Positions 17,719 to 26,059 of a stretch of 37,429 nucleotides of DNA are shown here, in pieces. The stretch spans positions 1 through 37,429 of the forward strand of contig QCOL01000011.1 in NCBI GenBank assembly GCA_003212925.1. Direction: 5' to 3'. Below the pieces are notes generated by a model. It searched no databases, had not been told where the DNA came from, and was given only the letters and a program-made list of their open reading frames with translations. This stretch comes from Pelagibacteraceae bacterium AG-430-P08. Its GTDB lineage: Bacteria > Pseudomonadota > Alphaproteobacteria > Pelagibacterales > Pelagibacteraceae. The translations under genes were made by a program, and so were the position numbers. Numbering within the stretch: the stretch's first letter is position 1; every line of letters starts with the position of its first letter.

Positions 17719-18144
17719 ATGAACACAGTACTTTTAGCTGTTATTTTAATCCCAATTGTGGAGATTTACCTTTTTATAAAGATCGGGTCTCAAATAGGAG
17801 CTTTCAGCACCATATTCTTGGTATTTTTTACCGCGGTTGTAGGAGTTTATTATGCCAGATACGAAGGAATTAACACTCTGAGATCTGGAATGATGCAAAT
17901 AATTAAGAATCAAATTCCAGCCCACGAATTAATTTCTGGTGCTGCAATAGCATTTGCAGCTGTTCTGTTAATCATACCAGGATTTGCAACTGACTTGATT
18001 GGTTTCCTCTTAATCCTACCAATAACACGAAAATTAATATTAGGAAAATTTAACAAAAAATTTGAAAATAAAGATGTAAAGAAGAGTGATTTTATTGAGG
18101 GAGAGTTTGAAGATATAGAAGATGACAATGACAGAAAAATTTAA
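17719..18144 (+). CDS. fxsA: FxsA family membrane protein
   Basis: A 141-residue inner-membrane protein. The motif IPIVEIYLFIKIGSQIGAF, then VGVYYARYEGINTLR and IPGFATDLIGFLLILPITRKLIL are diagnostic of FxsA, named after suppression of F exclusion of phage T7. Three hydrophobic segments are followed by a charged, acidic C-terminal tail (about 112-141). Physiological function is uncertain. It overlaps secB by 23 bases and shares a 57-base divergent region with timA. Confidence 0.93.
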   Translation: MNTVLLAVILIPIVEIYLFIKIGSQIGAFSTIFLVFFTAVVGVYYARYEGINTLRSGMMQIIKNQIPAHELISGAAIAFAAVLLIIPGFATDLIGFLLILPITRKLILGKFNKKFENKDVKKSDFIEGEFEDIEDDNDRKI

Positions 18145-18550
18145 AATTTTAGCAAAATACATAAAAGATATGTCTAGCGAAACACCTAATGTTGAAACTT
18201 ATATATCTGCCGGAAATAATATAGGTAAATATCAATTAGATATAGATATCAAATCAATAGCCCTAAAAAATAAAATGATTGAAGTAATTATAACACTAAA
18301 ATTTCAACACAAAGATACTCAAGTCAAAAAATCTCATTTTGAAATTGTATACGCGGTGGCTGTAAAAATTGATGAGTCTATTAAAGAAAAAAAAGACTTA
18401 GAAAAAATTGTCTTATGCGACGTGCCTAATTCAGTTGTTTCAGAAATAGAAAAATCGTTTACGGATATGATGCACAATTCTGGATTTCCTAATATTAAAT
18501 TAGAAAAGAAAATTGATTTCACAAAACTTTATTTAGAAAGATTAAATTAA
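18122..18550 (+). CDS. secB: Protein-export chaperone SecB
   Basis: Tetrameric cytosolic chaperone that keeps exported proteins unfolded and delivers them to SecA. The 142 residues show LAKYIKDMSSETPN at the N-terminus, the strand IDIKSIALKNKMIEVIITLKFQ, FEIVYAVAVKIDE and CDVPNSVVSEIEKSFTDMMHNSGFP, all typical. Two starts are possible, 18122 or 18128 (MTMTEKF), and both overlap fxsA. Its stop overlaps the convergent dnaQ gene by four bases. The position near dnaQ-coaE-aroE-maf matches the origin-proximal order of other alphaproteobacteria. Confidence 0.96.
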   Translation: MTMTEKFKILAKYIKDMSSETPNVETYISAGNNIGKYQLDIDIKSIALKNKMIEVIITLKFQHKDTQVKKSHFEIVYAVAVKIDESIKEKKDLEKIVLCDVPNSVVSEIEKSFTDMMHNSGFPNIKLEKKIDFTKLYLERLN

Positions 18551-19209
18551 AAATAGTTTTTTTTAAGTAATGTCTTTAAATAAGTTTGATGATTTTTAAG
18601 CTCTTCGAGAGATGGTTTGATAACTTTTGTGGAATAAATAACTTTTCCATTATTTAATTTTGAAACGTCTTCCTCTTTATTTTTAAAATCTAGAGTTGGT
18701 TCTTTTTGATCAATTAAGTTTATATAAACCTTGGCTAGTAGATCGCAATCAATAAGTGCAGTGTGTTGGACCCTTTTGGAATTATCTATTCTAAATCTCT
18801 TACATAAAGCATCTAAACTATTTTGGGAGCCTGGAAATTTGTTTCTAGCCAGTGATACCGTATCCACTACTTCATTATCGATTTTGTTTTTTCCAATTAT
18901 TTTAAGTTCATTATTTAAATGAGATAAATCAAATTCTGCATTATGAATTATTAATCTTTTATCTTTTATAAATTGGAGAAAATCATCAGCAATCTCTCTA
19001 AATTTCATTTTGTCTGATAAAAAACTATCCGAGTAACCATGTACTTCAAAAGCTTTCTCAGATACTTTTCTTTCAGGATTTAGGTAACAATGAAATTTTT
19101 TTTTTGTTGGTATTAGATTATCTAATTCAATGCACCCAATTTCAACAATTCTATGCCCCTCTTTAACTGAAATACCTGTTGTTTCTGTGTCTAGAACAAT
19201 TTCTTTCAT
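18547..19209 (-). CDS. dnaQ: DNA polymerase III epsilon subunit (3'-5' exonuclease)
   Basis: Proofreading exonuclease of the replicative polymerase. The DEDDh motifs are complete in 220 residues: Exo I VLDTETTGISVKEGHRIVEI (D-x-E), Exo II LIIHNAEFDLSHLNNEL, and Exo III-epsilon HTALIDCDLLAKVY. The C-terminal ~50 residues are charged and would contain the alpha-subunit binding tail. It overlaps coaE by four bases, the last gene of the minus-strand run ppsR-maf-aroE-coaE-dnaQ reading away from the putative origin. Confidence 0.96.
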   Translation of the reverse strand: MKEIVLDTETTGISVKEGHRIVEIGCIELDNLIPTKKKFHCYLNPERKVSEKAFEVHGYSDSFLSDKMKFREIADDFLQFIKDKRLIIHNAEFDLSHLNNELKIIGKNKIDNEVVDTVSLARNKFPGSQNSLDALCKRFRIDNSKRVQHTALIDCDLLAKVYINLIDQKEPTLDFKNKEEDVSKLNNGKVIYSTKVIKPSLEELKNHQTYLKTLLKKNYF

Positions 19210-19775
19210 ATTAAATTTTCTATTATGTTCTTTACTCTTATTTTAACAGATTTTTTTTTAAAATTATTCTTTATTATGAAATGAGATTTCTTTTTTTTAA
19301 AATCAAGTGGCAGTTGAATTTTTTTAAAATTATCTAATAGTTTTGTATTAAAGTTTTTTCTTTTTTTTAATCTATTTAGAATTTCTGATTTCTTAGATTC
19401 TACAAAGATCAATATATCTTTTTTTTTATTAATCTTATTCTCTAAAAGAAGAGGAATATCTAAAACTACAATTTTCTTATGTTTGTTTTTTTTTAAAAAA
19501 ATATACATTTTTTTTCTAACTTCATAATGTACGATTTTAACAATTTTTTTTAGATTTTGCTTATTAGATAAAATTGCATTAACGATTTCCTTTTTTTTAA
19601 TTGGAAAAGTGTCAAAATATAAAGGAAGTTTTTTTTTTAACTTAAAAAATACTTTTTTGTTATTTTTATAAATTTTTGCTACCTCTAAATCAGCGATAAA
19701 TACTGGAAAACCAAAACATTTAGCTACATAAGTTTTACCAGACCCTATATCACCTAAAATACCTATTCTTTTCAT
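19206..19775 (-). CDS. coaE: Dephospho-CoA kinase
   Basis: Final step of coenzyme A synthesis: phosphorylates the 3'-OH of dephospho-CoA. The P-loop GILGDIGSGKTYVAK is at the N-terminus, followed by VFIADLEVAKIY (D..D/A-x-x pattern of the family) and the conserved VVLDIPLLLENK. The 189 residues are slightly short. The protein is extraordinarily lysine-rich (I count 47 of 189) and the gene is full of A and T tracts on its coding and template strands. It overlaps aroE and dnaQ by four bases each. Position and P-loop make the assignment safe despite the drift. Confidence 0.9.
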   Translation of the reverse strand: MKRIGILGDIGSGKTYVAKCFGFPVFIADLEVAKIYKNNKKVFFKLKKKLPLYFDTFPIKKKEIVNAILSNKQNLKKIVKIVHYEVRKKMYIFLKKNKHKKIVVLDIPLLLENKINKKKDILIFVESKKSEILNRLKKRKNFNTKLLDNFKKIQLPLDFKKKKSHFIIKNNFKKKSVKIRVKNIIENLI

Positions 19776-20566
19776 GCGTCTAAAAAATTTATTAAGTCCT
19801 CGTTAATTTCTGGTTGAACTTTATGCCATAATTTAAATGCCTCAAAAGCTTGATAAATAAACATCATTCTACCGTTAGAAACCTTACAGCCTAAGTTTTT
19901 TCCAGTCCTTAAAAAATTAGTTTCTTTTGGGTTGTAAATAACATCGTAAAATAGTTTTTCTTTATGTATATTATTAAAATTCAAACCTAGATTATCTTCG
20001 TTGCTCAAGCCCAAGCTGGTAGCGTTAATAATCATATCAAATTCTGGTTGATCTCCCCAATCAACTACATTTATATTTGAAAAATTTTTCTTTAAATTTT
20101 CAGCCTTTTGCTTTGTTCTATTGCTTATTATTATTTTCGAAACTCCTAATTTCTCCAAAGCATAAATTATGGAAGGTACTACACCTCCAGCTCCTAATAT
20201 GAGTATTGATTTATTTTTTAATTCAAATTGAGTTTCCATTAAACTTAATTCAAAACCCTTTATGTCAGTGTTATGACCTATTAGTTTTTTATCATGCATA
20301 TATATGGTGTTAACAGATTGAGTAATCCTCGACTCCTCACTTAGTTCATCCAAAAAAGGAATTACATCGCTTTTAAAAGGTACAGTAACATTTAATCCAT
20401 CTAATTTATTATCCTTAATTTTAGAGACAACCTCCTGGATTTCACTCTTTTTTATTTTCTTTTTATCATAATTCGCATTGATATTATTTTTCTTGAACCA
20501 ATAATTATGTAATTTAGGTGAGAGCGAATGCTCAATAGGATTTCCAATTACTAGATATTTTTTCAT
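19772..20566 (-). CDS. aroE: Shikimate dehydrogenase
   Basis: Reduces 3-dehydroshikimate to shikimate with NADPH in aromatic amino acid synthesis. The 264 residues contain VIGNPIEHSLSPKLHNYWF (shikimate binding), LDGLNVTVPFKSDV with the catalytic Lys, HNTDIKGFELS (Asn/Asp pair), the nucleotide loop LILGAGGVVPSII, NRTKQKAENL for NADP, and the late GRMMFIYQAFEAFKLW. It overlaps maf and coaE by four bases each, so the run is a coupled operon. Confidence 0.97.
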   Translation of the reverse strand: MKKYLVIGNPIEHSLSPKLHNYWFKKNNINANYDKKKIKKSEIQEVVSKIKDNKLDGLNVTVPFKSDVIPFLDELSEESRITQSVNTIYMHDKKLIGHNTDIKGFELSLMETQFELKNKSILILGAGGVVPSIIYALEKLGVSKIIISNRTKQKAENLKKNFSNINVVDWGDQPEFDMIINATSLGLSNEDNLGLNFNNIHKEKLFYDVIYNPKETNFLRTGKNLGCKVSNGRMMFIYQAFEAFKLWHKVQPEINEDLINFLDA

Positions 20567-21147
20567 TTATAATTATCTAAATATTTTTTAATTTTTTCAA
20601 CTGGAAGCCCCATTATTGTATTCTCATTTCCATTAATGCTTAAAAATAAATTTCGCCCCTCACCCTCTATTTGATAAACATTATAAGAATATAGCGCTTC
20701 ATCAGAAATTTTTGCTAAATAACTTTTAAGCTCATTTTCTTCCATTTTTTTCATTGTCAGAATTGCTTTGTCTGTATGATTCCATACCATAGAACCATTT
20801 TTAGATATACATACTGAACTAATTAAATGATGTTTTTTACCATTAAGTTTTTTTAAAATTTCTAAAGCTTCCTCTCTATTTTCTGGTTTTGATATTAATT
20901 CTCCATCTAAATCGATAACACTATCGGCGCCTAAAACTAATTTATCAGAAAATTTTCCACTTATCTTATTAGCTTTTAATTCAGCTAAGTTTTTAGATAT
21001 TAATTCTGGTGATGCTTTTTCTTTTAGTAAACTTAATTTAACAACATCTTCGTCGACATTGGATGGTTTTACTTCATTTAAAATATTGTGATCATCAAGA
21101 ATTTTCTTTCTAACTTTGCTTTGAGAAGCTAGAATAATCTTAAGCAT
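20563..21147 (-). CDS. maf: Maf-like nucleoside triphosphate pyrophosphatase
   Basis: House-cleaning NTP pyrophosphatase of the Maf/Ham1 fold, removing modified or non-canonical nucleotides. The 194 residues start IILASQSKVRKKILDDHNI; the usual SPRR is SKVR, as seen in the alphaproteobacterial Maf next to aroE. Other family elements are LVLGADSVIDLDGELISKP, LKKLNGKKHHLISSVCI and the late YQIEGEGRNLFLSINGNENTIMGLP. It overlaps ppsR by eight bases and aroE by four. Exact substrate (dTTP/UTP versus m7GTP-like) cannot be decided by eye. Confidence 0.92.
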   Translation of the reverse strand: MLKIILASQSKVRKKILDDHNILNEVKPSNVDEDVVKLSLLKEKASPELISKNLAELKANKISGKFSDKLVLGADSVIDLDGELISKPENREEALEILKKLNGKKHHLISSVCISKNGSMVWNHTDKAILTMKKMEENELKSYLAKISDEALYSYNVYQIEGEGRNLFLSINGNENTIMGLPVEKIKKYLDNYK

Positions 21148-21964
21148 TTCCTTTATAAATTTCGTATATTTTTATTACTGAAGCAGCTGTTTCCTCTACA
21201 GATTTCCTTGTTACATCAATTGATGGCCATTTATATTTCTTAAAAGTATTTCTTGCCATGTCCACCTCCTTTTTAATCTGCTCCAAATCGGTGTATAATT
21301 TATTACTATTTTCTTTAAGAGAATTCATTCTATTTTTTCTTATTTCAACTAGTCTTTCTGGTTCAGTGTTTAATCCTATAACGCATGAAGTTTTTGGATT
21401 TTGTTTTAAAACTTTAGGAATAGAATCTTCGGTAATTAAGGGTATGTTAGAAGTTTTAAGTCCCTTATTTGCCAGAAAAATAGCAGTAGGTGTTTTGCTT
21501 GTTCTGCTAACTCCCAACAAAATTATATCAGATTCTTTTATTTCTTTAACGAGATTGCCATCATCATGGTTCATTGTAAATTGAATCGCCTCAATTCTTT
21601 TATAATAATCTTCGTCAAGAGCATATTGGCCACTTGGTTGGTGTGAGGCCTTTTGATTTAAAAGTTTTGAAAAACTTAAAATTAAATCCCCCAATACTCC
21701 GAAGCATGGAATTTTTTTTATATCACTATTTTTAGCAAGATATTTTGCTAAATTACTATCAACTATAGAATATAAAATTATAGAGTTTTTTTCTTTTTCC
21801 GCGTTTTCTAAAATTTTTAAAATTTGATTTTCCGTTCTTGTAAAAGAGTAAGTGTGTATTTTGTAGTTTATATTTTTAAATTGAGCTTTAATAGCTGTAA
21901 ATATACGATCTAAAGTTTCACCGGTTGCATCTGATATAAGATAAATTTGATATAAATTACTCAT
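21140..21964 (-). CDS. ppsR: Pyruvate phosphate dikinase / PEP synthase regulatory protein (DUF299)
   Basis: Bifunctional ADP-dependent kinase and Pi-dependent phosphorylase that switches PPDK or PEP synthase off and on by threonine phosphorylation. The 274 residues have YLISDATGETLDRIFTAI, the central P-loop LLGVSRTSKTPTAIFLANKG, and IGLNTEPERLVEIRKNRM. The C-terminus contains KYKWPSIDVTRKSVEETAASVIKI, all family-typical. It is the first gene of the minus run and its start lies at the left edge of the putative origin region; the same gene occupies that place next to the Caulobacter origin. Confidence 0.94.
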   Translation of the reverse strand: MSNLYQIYLISDATGETLDRIFTAIKAQFKNINYKIHTYSFTRTENQILKILENAEKEKNSIILYSIVDSNLAKYLAKNSDIKKIPCFGVLGDLILSFSKLLNQKASHQPSGQYALDEDYYKRIEAIQFTMNHDDGNLVKEIKESDIILLGVSRTSKTPTAIFLANKGLKTSNIPLITEDSIPKVLKQNPKTSCVIGLNTEPERLVEIRKNRMNSLKENSNKLYTDLEQIKKEVDMARNTFKKYKWPSIDVTRKSVEETAASVIKIYEIYKGNA

Positions 21965-21972
21965 GTATAATA

Positions 21973-21981
21973 TGTGTATAA
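21973..21981 (-). promoter_or_regulatory. DnaA box (perfect TTATNCACA match)
   Basis: The minus strand reads TTATACACA, an exact match to the DnaA box consensus, eight bases from the ppsR start codon. It is the best single match inside the putative origin region. Confidence 0.65.
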
Positions 21982-22196
21982 ATTTGTATTATCATTATCA
22001 TATTGAACATCTTTCATGTTTTTAAATTTATGTTGTAAAACAATGCTTTTATTAACAATATCAAACATGTTGAAGTCAAAAAAAATCATTTAATGTATTT
22101 AGTTAATAAGCTTCAATTTTGCCTATATATTTATTAAAATTTAAACTCTAAATGTTAACAAACTGTTTATAAAATGTTTAATAAATTTAATCACCA

Positions 22197-22205
22197 CTAT
22201 TCACA
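22197..22205 (+). promoter_or_regulatory. DnaA box (8 of 9)
   Basis: CTATTCACA differs from TTATNCACA only at the first position. It keeps the CACA core, which is rare in such AT-rich sequence, and it lies just before the A/T-only block next to hemE. Confidence 0.55.
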
Positions 22206-22222
22206 GATTATACTAACATTAC

Positions 22223-22240
22223 AATTAAATATATTTAATT
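22223..22240. repeat. Perfect 18-base A/T palindrome upstream of hemE
   Basis: AATTAAATATATTTAATT is its own reverse complement and ends six bases before the hemE start codon. It could be part of the origin's unwinding element, an operator or promoter for hemE, or chance in A/T-only sequence. Confidence 0.6.
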
Positions 22241-22246
22241 ATTAAT

Positions 22247-23248
22247 ATGTCTCCACTTGAGGAAGTAATAATAAATAAAAAATGTAATATAAATCCTATT
22301 TGGATAATGAGACAAGCTGGAAGATATTTGCCAGAATTTAGAGAAATTAGGAAAAAAAATCCTGATTTTATAAAATTATGTCTTAATGAAAAATTATCAA
22401 GTGAAATTACCCTTCAGCCTTTAAAAAGATTTGATTTAGATGCAGCAATAATTTTTTCTGATATTTTAATGTTACCATACGGTTTAAATCAAAATGTCGA
22501 GTTTAAAAAAAATGTGGGTCCGTTACTTGGTGAACTAGATTTAAAAAAAATTTCAAAGATTGAAGAATTTAATTTTGTTGAAAAACTTTCTCCTGTTTAC
22601 GAATTAATTAAATTAGTAAGTAACTCACAATTTACCAATAATAAAACTACTATAGGCTTTGTTGGAGCACCATGGACTTTATTGGTATATATGATGAATA
22701 AAAAGTCACCAAAATTAAATTTAAATGAAAATTTTTTTAAGGATAAACTTCTAATTGATAAAATTCTTAAAATTTTAGATAAATTTTTAAAAATACACAT
22801 TAAGAATCAGATCGATAACGGCGCTCAGATAATTCAAATTTTTGATAGTTGGGCTGGCCTGCTAAATGAAAAAGATTTACGTTATTATATTTATGACCCT
22901 ACATTGAGTTTGGTTAACTATATTAAATCTTTAAATGTCCCTGTTATTTGTTTCCCTAGAGGCATTAAAAATTACAAAGATTTTTGTGAAATTGTTAAAC
23001 CAGACACAATATGTATTGATTATGAGATTGACCCAATAAAAATTAGCAAAGAAATAAAAATTCCTGTGCAAGGTGGAATGGATCCAAAGTTTTTGCTCTC
23101 TAATAAAGAAAGCCTGAAAAAGGAGGCAACAAAATATCTAGATATATTTAAAGATCACCCATATATATTTAATTTAGGACACGGTGTTCTTCCAGAGACG
23201 GACCCCAATATGATGGATTATCTAGTTAAAACTGTGAAAGATTATTAA
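22247..23248 (+). CDS. hemE: Uroporphyrinogen decarboxylase
   Basis: Decarboxylates uroporphyrinogen III to coproporphyrinogen III in haem synthesis. The 333 residues have the signature PIWIMRQAGRYLPEFREIR, DAAIIFSDILMLPYGL, GFVGAPWTLLVYM, QIFDSWAGLL and the late NLGHGVLPETDPN. There is no Shine-Dalgarno sequence before ATG 22247. It is the first gene of the plus-strand run and overlaps hemH by one base (TAATG). hemE beside the origin is a conserved feature of alphaproteobacteria. Confidence 0.97.
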   Translation: MSPLEEVIINKKCNINPIWIMRQAGRYLPEFREIRKKNPDFIKLCLNEKLSSEITLQPLKRFDLDAAIIFSDILMLPYGLNQNVEFKKNVGPLLGELDLKKISKIEEFNFVEKLSPVYELIKLVSNSQFTNNKTTIGFVGAPWTLLVYMMNKKSPKLNLNENFFKDKLLIDKILKILDKFLKIHIKNQIDNGAQIIQIFDSWAGLLNEKDLRYYIYDPTLSLVNYIKSLNVPVICFPRGIKNYKDFCEIVKPDTICIDYEIDPIKISKEIKIPVQGGMDPKFLLSNKESLKKEATKYLDIFKDHPYIFNLGHGVLPETDPNMMDYLVKTVKDY

Positions 23249-24246
23249 TGGAAAACAAAAAAGATCACCCACCAGTAAATTTTGGAAAAACTGGAGTTTT
23301 AATAGTAAATTTAGGAACCCCAGACTCAACGAGTTGGCTTGATATTAGAAAATATTTAAAAGAATTTTTGTCGGATAAAAGAGTAATTGAGGTAAATCCA
23401 ATAATTTGGAAATTTATTTTAAATGTTTTTATATTAACTTTCCGACCATCCAAAACTGCGAAAGCTTATAAAGAAATATGGATGAAGGATAAAAACATTT
23501 CGCCACTTTTACACTATACTCAAAAACAAGCAGAAAAACTTTCAAACTTAATGTCAGAAAAAAATTTGTTGATAGATTATGCAATGCGATACGGAAATCC
23601 AAGTATAAGAAGTAAAATTGCAACACTTCATGAAATGGGATGTGAAAATTTAATAATACTTCCACTTTATCCCCAGTATGCTGCTGCAACCACCGCGACC
23701 GTTTGCGATGAAGTATATAGAACTCTTATGAAAATGAGATGGCAACCATCACTCAAAATAGTACCGCATTACGAATCTGATCCTTTATACATTGAAGCAC
23801 TTGTAAATTCTTTAAAAAAAAAAATTAAAGAAATTAATTGGAAGCCAGATTTAATATTGGCTTCTTACCATGGAATACCGCAAAAATACTTTGATAAAGG
23901 TGACCCCTACCATTGCTATTGTCATAAAACTACCAGACTGATATCAGAAAAGTTTACTTCAATTGAGATTAAGACAACATTTCAGTCAAGATTTGGTCCT
24001 GAAAAATGGCTTCAACCTTACACAGACAAAACTTTAGAAAACTTACCTCAAGAAGGTAAAAAGAATGTTTTAGCTATATGCCCTGGATTTTCTTCAGACT
24101 GTGTTGAAACTTTAGAAGAAATTCAAATTCAAGGTAAAGAGAGCTTTTTAGAATCTGGTGGAGAAAACTTTGATATGGTGCCGTGTTTGAATGATAATGA
24201 TGATCATATAGTTTTATTAAAATCTTTAATTCAAAAAAACACTTAA
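23248..24246 (+). CDS. hemH: Ferrochelatase
   Basis: Inserts Fe2+ into protoporphyrin IX, the last step of haem b synthesis. The 332 residues show GVLIVNLGTPDSTSW, YAMRYGNPSIRSKI, LPLYPQYAAATTATV, the metal/proton-relay His in LASYHGIPQKYFDKGDPYHC, and the second active-site region CPGFSSDCVETLEEI with its conserved Glu. Several cysteines (CHCYCHK region, SDC) are present. I do not claim an iron-sulfur cluster, though alphaproteobacterial ferrochelatases can carry one. It lies between hemE and hemJ. Confidence 0.96.
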   Translation: MENKKDHPPVNFGKTGVLIVNLGTPDSTSWLDIRKYLKEFLSDKRVIEVNPIIWKFILNVFILTFRPSKTAKAYKEIWMKDKNISPLLHYTQKQAEKLSNLMSEKNLLIDYAMRYGNPSIRSKIATLHEMGCENLIILPLYPQYAAATTATVCDEVYRTLMKMRWQPSLKIVPHYESDPLYIEALVNSLKKKIKEINWKPDLILASYHGIPQKYFDKGDPYHCYCHKTTRLISEKFTSIEIKTTFQSRFGPEKWLQPYTDKTLENLPQEGKKNVLAICPGFSSDCVETLEEIQIQGKESFLESGGENFDMVPCLNDNDDHIVLLKSLIQKNT

Positions 24247-24249
24247 CTA

Positions 24250-24684
24250 ATGAATACCTATTTACTGTTTAAATCATTACACTTAATAGCAGTAATTTCT
24301 TGGATGGCTGGATTACTATATCTTCCAAGAATTTTTGTTTACCATTCCCAAAACAGCAATCAACCAATTATATCAGATGTGTTTAAGGTTATGGAAAGAA
24401 AACTTTTTTTTTACATTATGACACCAGCAATGGTTCTGTCTTGGTTGTTTGGTTTATTACTAATTAATGAAATAGGATTTCAACAACTTGGGCAAACTTG
24501 GATGATTTTAAAGTTAATATTTGTGGTCTTATTAACGACTTATCATTTATATCTGGGCAGAATTTTAGGACAATTTAAATTAGATCTTAATACCCATTCA
24601 CATAAATTTTATCGATTTATTAATGAAATACCCACATTATTGCTTATTTTAATAATATTTGTAGTAGTTTTTAAGCCTATCTAG
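24250..24684 (+). CDS. hemJ: Protoporphyrinogen IX oxidase, HemJ type
   Basis: A 144-residue inner-membrane protein with four hydrophobic segments. LFKSLHLIAVISWMAGLLYLPRIFVYH holds the conserved His/Trp/Arg residues of HemJ, followed by MERKLFFYIMTPAMVLSWLFGL, TWMILKLIFVVLLTTYHLYLG and FRFINEIPTLLLILIIFVVVFKP-like ending. HemJ oxidises protoporphyrinogen IX to protoporphyrin IX, the substrate of HemH encoded three bases upstream. The three haem genes therefore give a nearly complete late pathway; the coproporphyrinogen oxidase is elsewhere. Confidence 0.93.
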   Translation: MNTYLLFKSLHLIAVISWMAGLLYLPRIFVYHSQNSNQPIISDVFKVMERKLFFYIMTPAMVLSWLFGLLLINEIGFQQLGQTWMILKLIFVVLLTTYHLYLGRILGQFKLDLNTHSHKFYRFINEIPTLLLILIIFVVVFKPI

Positions 24685-24720
24685 GGTTGAATATTTATAA
24701 ATAGCATATATATTCTAATT

Positions 24721-24740
24721 ATTATTAAGTCCTTAATAAT
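24721..24740. repeat. Inverted repeat in the hemJ-rho gap
   Basis: ATTATTAAG and CTTAATAAT are perfect inverted 9-mers around a 2-base centre, followed by TTT. The repeat lies eight bases before the rho ATG and 36 bases after hemJ. It could form a weak A/T hairpin (8 bp, 4-base loop) that limits transcription into rho, or be an operator. Chance is possible. Confidence 0.45.
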
Positions 24741-24748
24741 TTTAAATC

Positions 24749-26017
24749 ATGAACATTCAAGAATTAAAACTTAAATCATCTGAACAATTAATTACTCAAG
24801 CAGAGGAGCTAGGCATTGAAAATGCAAGTACACTAAGAAAGCAAGAAATTCTTTTTGCTATTTTGAAAAAGGTAGCTGAAAAAGAGGAAATTACTGGAGC
24901 TGGTGTTTTGCAATTACTCCAAGACGGATTCGGTTTCTTAAGGGCAATGGAGTCAAATTATCTTCCTGGACCTGATGATATTTATGTCAGCCCTAGTCAG
25001 ATTAGAAAATTCGGTTTAAGAACTGGGGATACAGTTGAAGGTCCTGTAAGAGCTCCAAAGGAAGGTGAAAGATATTTTGCTCTTTTACAAGTAAGTAAGA
25101 TTAATTTTGAGGAGCCAGACAAGTCTAGGCACAAAATAGCATTTGATAACCTTACTCCCTTATATCCAGATAAACAATTGGTTATGGAAGTTGAGATGAC
25201 AAAACCTGACAAAAAGCAGGATTTAACACCTAGGTTAATTGACTTAGTAAGTCCGATAGGAAAAGGACAAAGATCAATAATTATTTCACCACCTAAGGCT
25301 GGAAAAACTATGATTTTACAAAGTATAGCTAACTCAATAGCTAAAAATTATCCAGAATGTTATCTAATAGTTTTACTTATAGACGAACGGCCAGAGGAAG
25401 TTACAGATATGCAGAGAACTGTAAAAGGTGAGGTTATAAGCTCTACTTTCGATGAGCCAGCGCAAAGGCACGTAGCTGTAGCAGAGATGGTTATTGAAAA
25501 AGCTAAAAGACTAACAGAGCATAAAAAGGACGTGGTCATTTTATTAGACTCAATTACAAGATTAGGGAGGGCTTACAATGCAGTAATTCCAAGTTCTGGA
25601 AAAGTTTTAACAGGAGGTGTTGATGCTAATGCATTGCAAAGACCCAAAAGGTTTTTTGGTGCAGCTAGAAATATAGAAGAGGGTGGATCATTAACAATTA
25701 TATCCACGGCATTGATTGATACTGGTAGTCGAATGGATGAAGTAATCTTCGAAGAATTTAAAGGGACTGGTAATAGTGAAACAGTTCTTGATAGAAAAAT
25801 TGCAGATAAAAGAATTTACCCAGCTATAGATATAACTAAATCTGGAACAAGAAGAGAGGAATTACTTTTTGATAAAAATGATTTACAAAAAATGAATGTT
25901 CTCAGACGTATTATTGCTCCAATGGGCACTATGGATGCTATTGAATTTATTAGTTCGAAATTAAAAGATACTAAAAATAATGCAGAGTTCTTTAACTCTA
26001 TGAATAGACCATCATAA
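24749..26017 (+). CDS. rho: Transcription termination factor Rho
   Basis: Hexameric RNA-dependent ATPase that ends transcription. At 422 residues it has the E. coli length and no large insertion. It has the N-terminal helical region ([20 protein letters not shown]), the cold-shock-like RNA-binding domain ([22 protein letters not shown] and [20 protein letters not shown]), Walker [17 protein letters not shown], Walker [18 protein letters not shown], the Q-loop [20 protein letters not shown], and the R-loop region. Few intrinsic terminators and overlapping gene ends in this window suggest heavy reliance on Rho. Confidence 0.98.
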   Translation: MNIQELKLKSSEQLITQAEELGIENASTLRKQEILFAILKKVAEKEEITGAGVLQLLQDGFGFLRAMESNYLPGPDDIYVSPSQIRKFGLRTGDTVEGPVRAPKEGERYFALLQVSKINFEEPDKSRHKIAFDNLTPLYPDKQLVMEVEMTKPDKKQDLTPRLIDLVSPIGKGQRSIIISPPKAGKTMILQSIANSIAKNYPECYLIVLLIDERPEEVTDMQRTVKGEVISSTFDEPAQRHVAVAEMVIEKAKRLTEHKKDVVILLDSITRLGRAYNAVIPSSGKVLTGGVDANALQRPKRFFGAARNIEEGGSLTIISTALIDTGSRMDEVIFEEFKGTGNSETVLDRKIADKRIYPAIDITKSGTRREELLFDKNDLQKMNVLRRIIAPMGTMDAIEFISSKLKDTKNNAEFFNSMNRPS

Positions 26018-26059
26018 TTTCTTTTTTCTTTCTAAGTAAATTAAAGTTATAATAAATTT

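Larger units (their letters stand above)
21965..22246. other. oriC: Putative chromosomal replication origin (oriC)
   Basis: This 282-base gap is the longest non-coding stretch in the window. It lies between divergent ppsR and hemE, the known location of the Caulobacter and Rickettsia origins. By eye I find DnaA boxes (TTATNCACA) as follows: 21973-21981 minus, perfect; 22197-22205 plus, 8/9 (CTATTCACA); 22049-22057 plus, 8/9; 22164-22172 minus, 8/9. A block of 24 consecutive A/T bases (22223-22246) at the hemE side could be the unwinding element. parS and parAB lie about 7-8 kb to the right. No TTAA-N7-TTAA CtrA sites or GANTC methylation sites are seen. Context is strong; box matches alone would be weak in DNA this AT-rich. 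Confidence 0.72.

Noticed and set aside
21965..22246. Possible CtrA sites (TTAA-N7-TTAA) in the origin gap
   Set aside because: TTAA pairs occur with spacings of 3, 5, 6 and 10 bases but none with 7; such pairs are expected by chance in this A/T-rich DNA.
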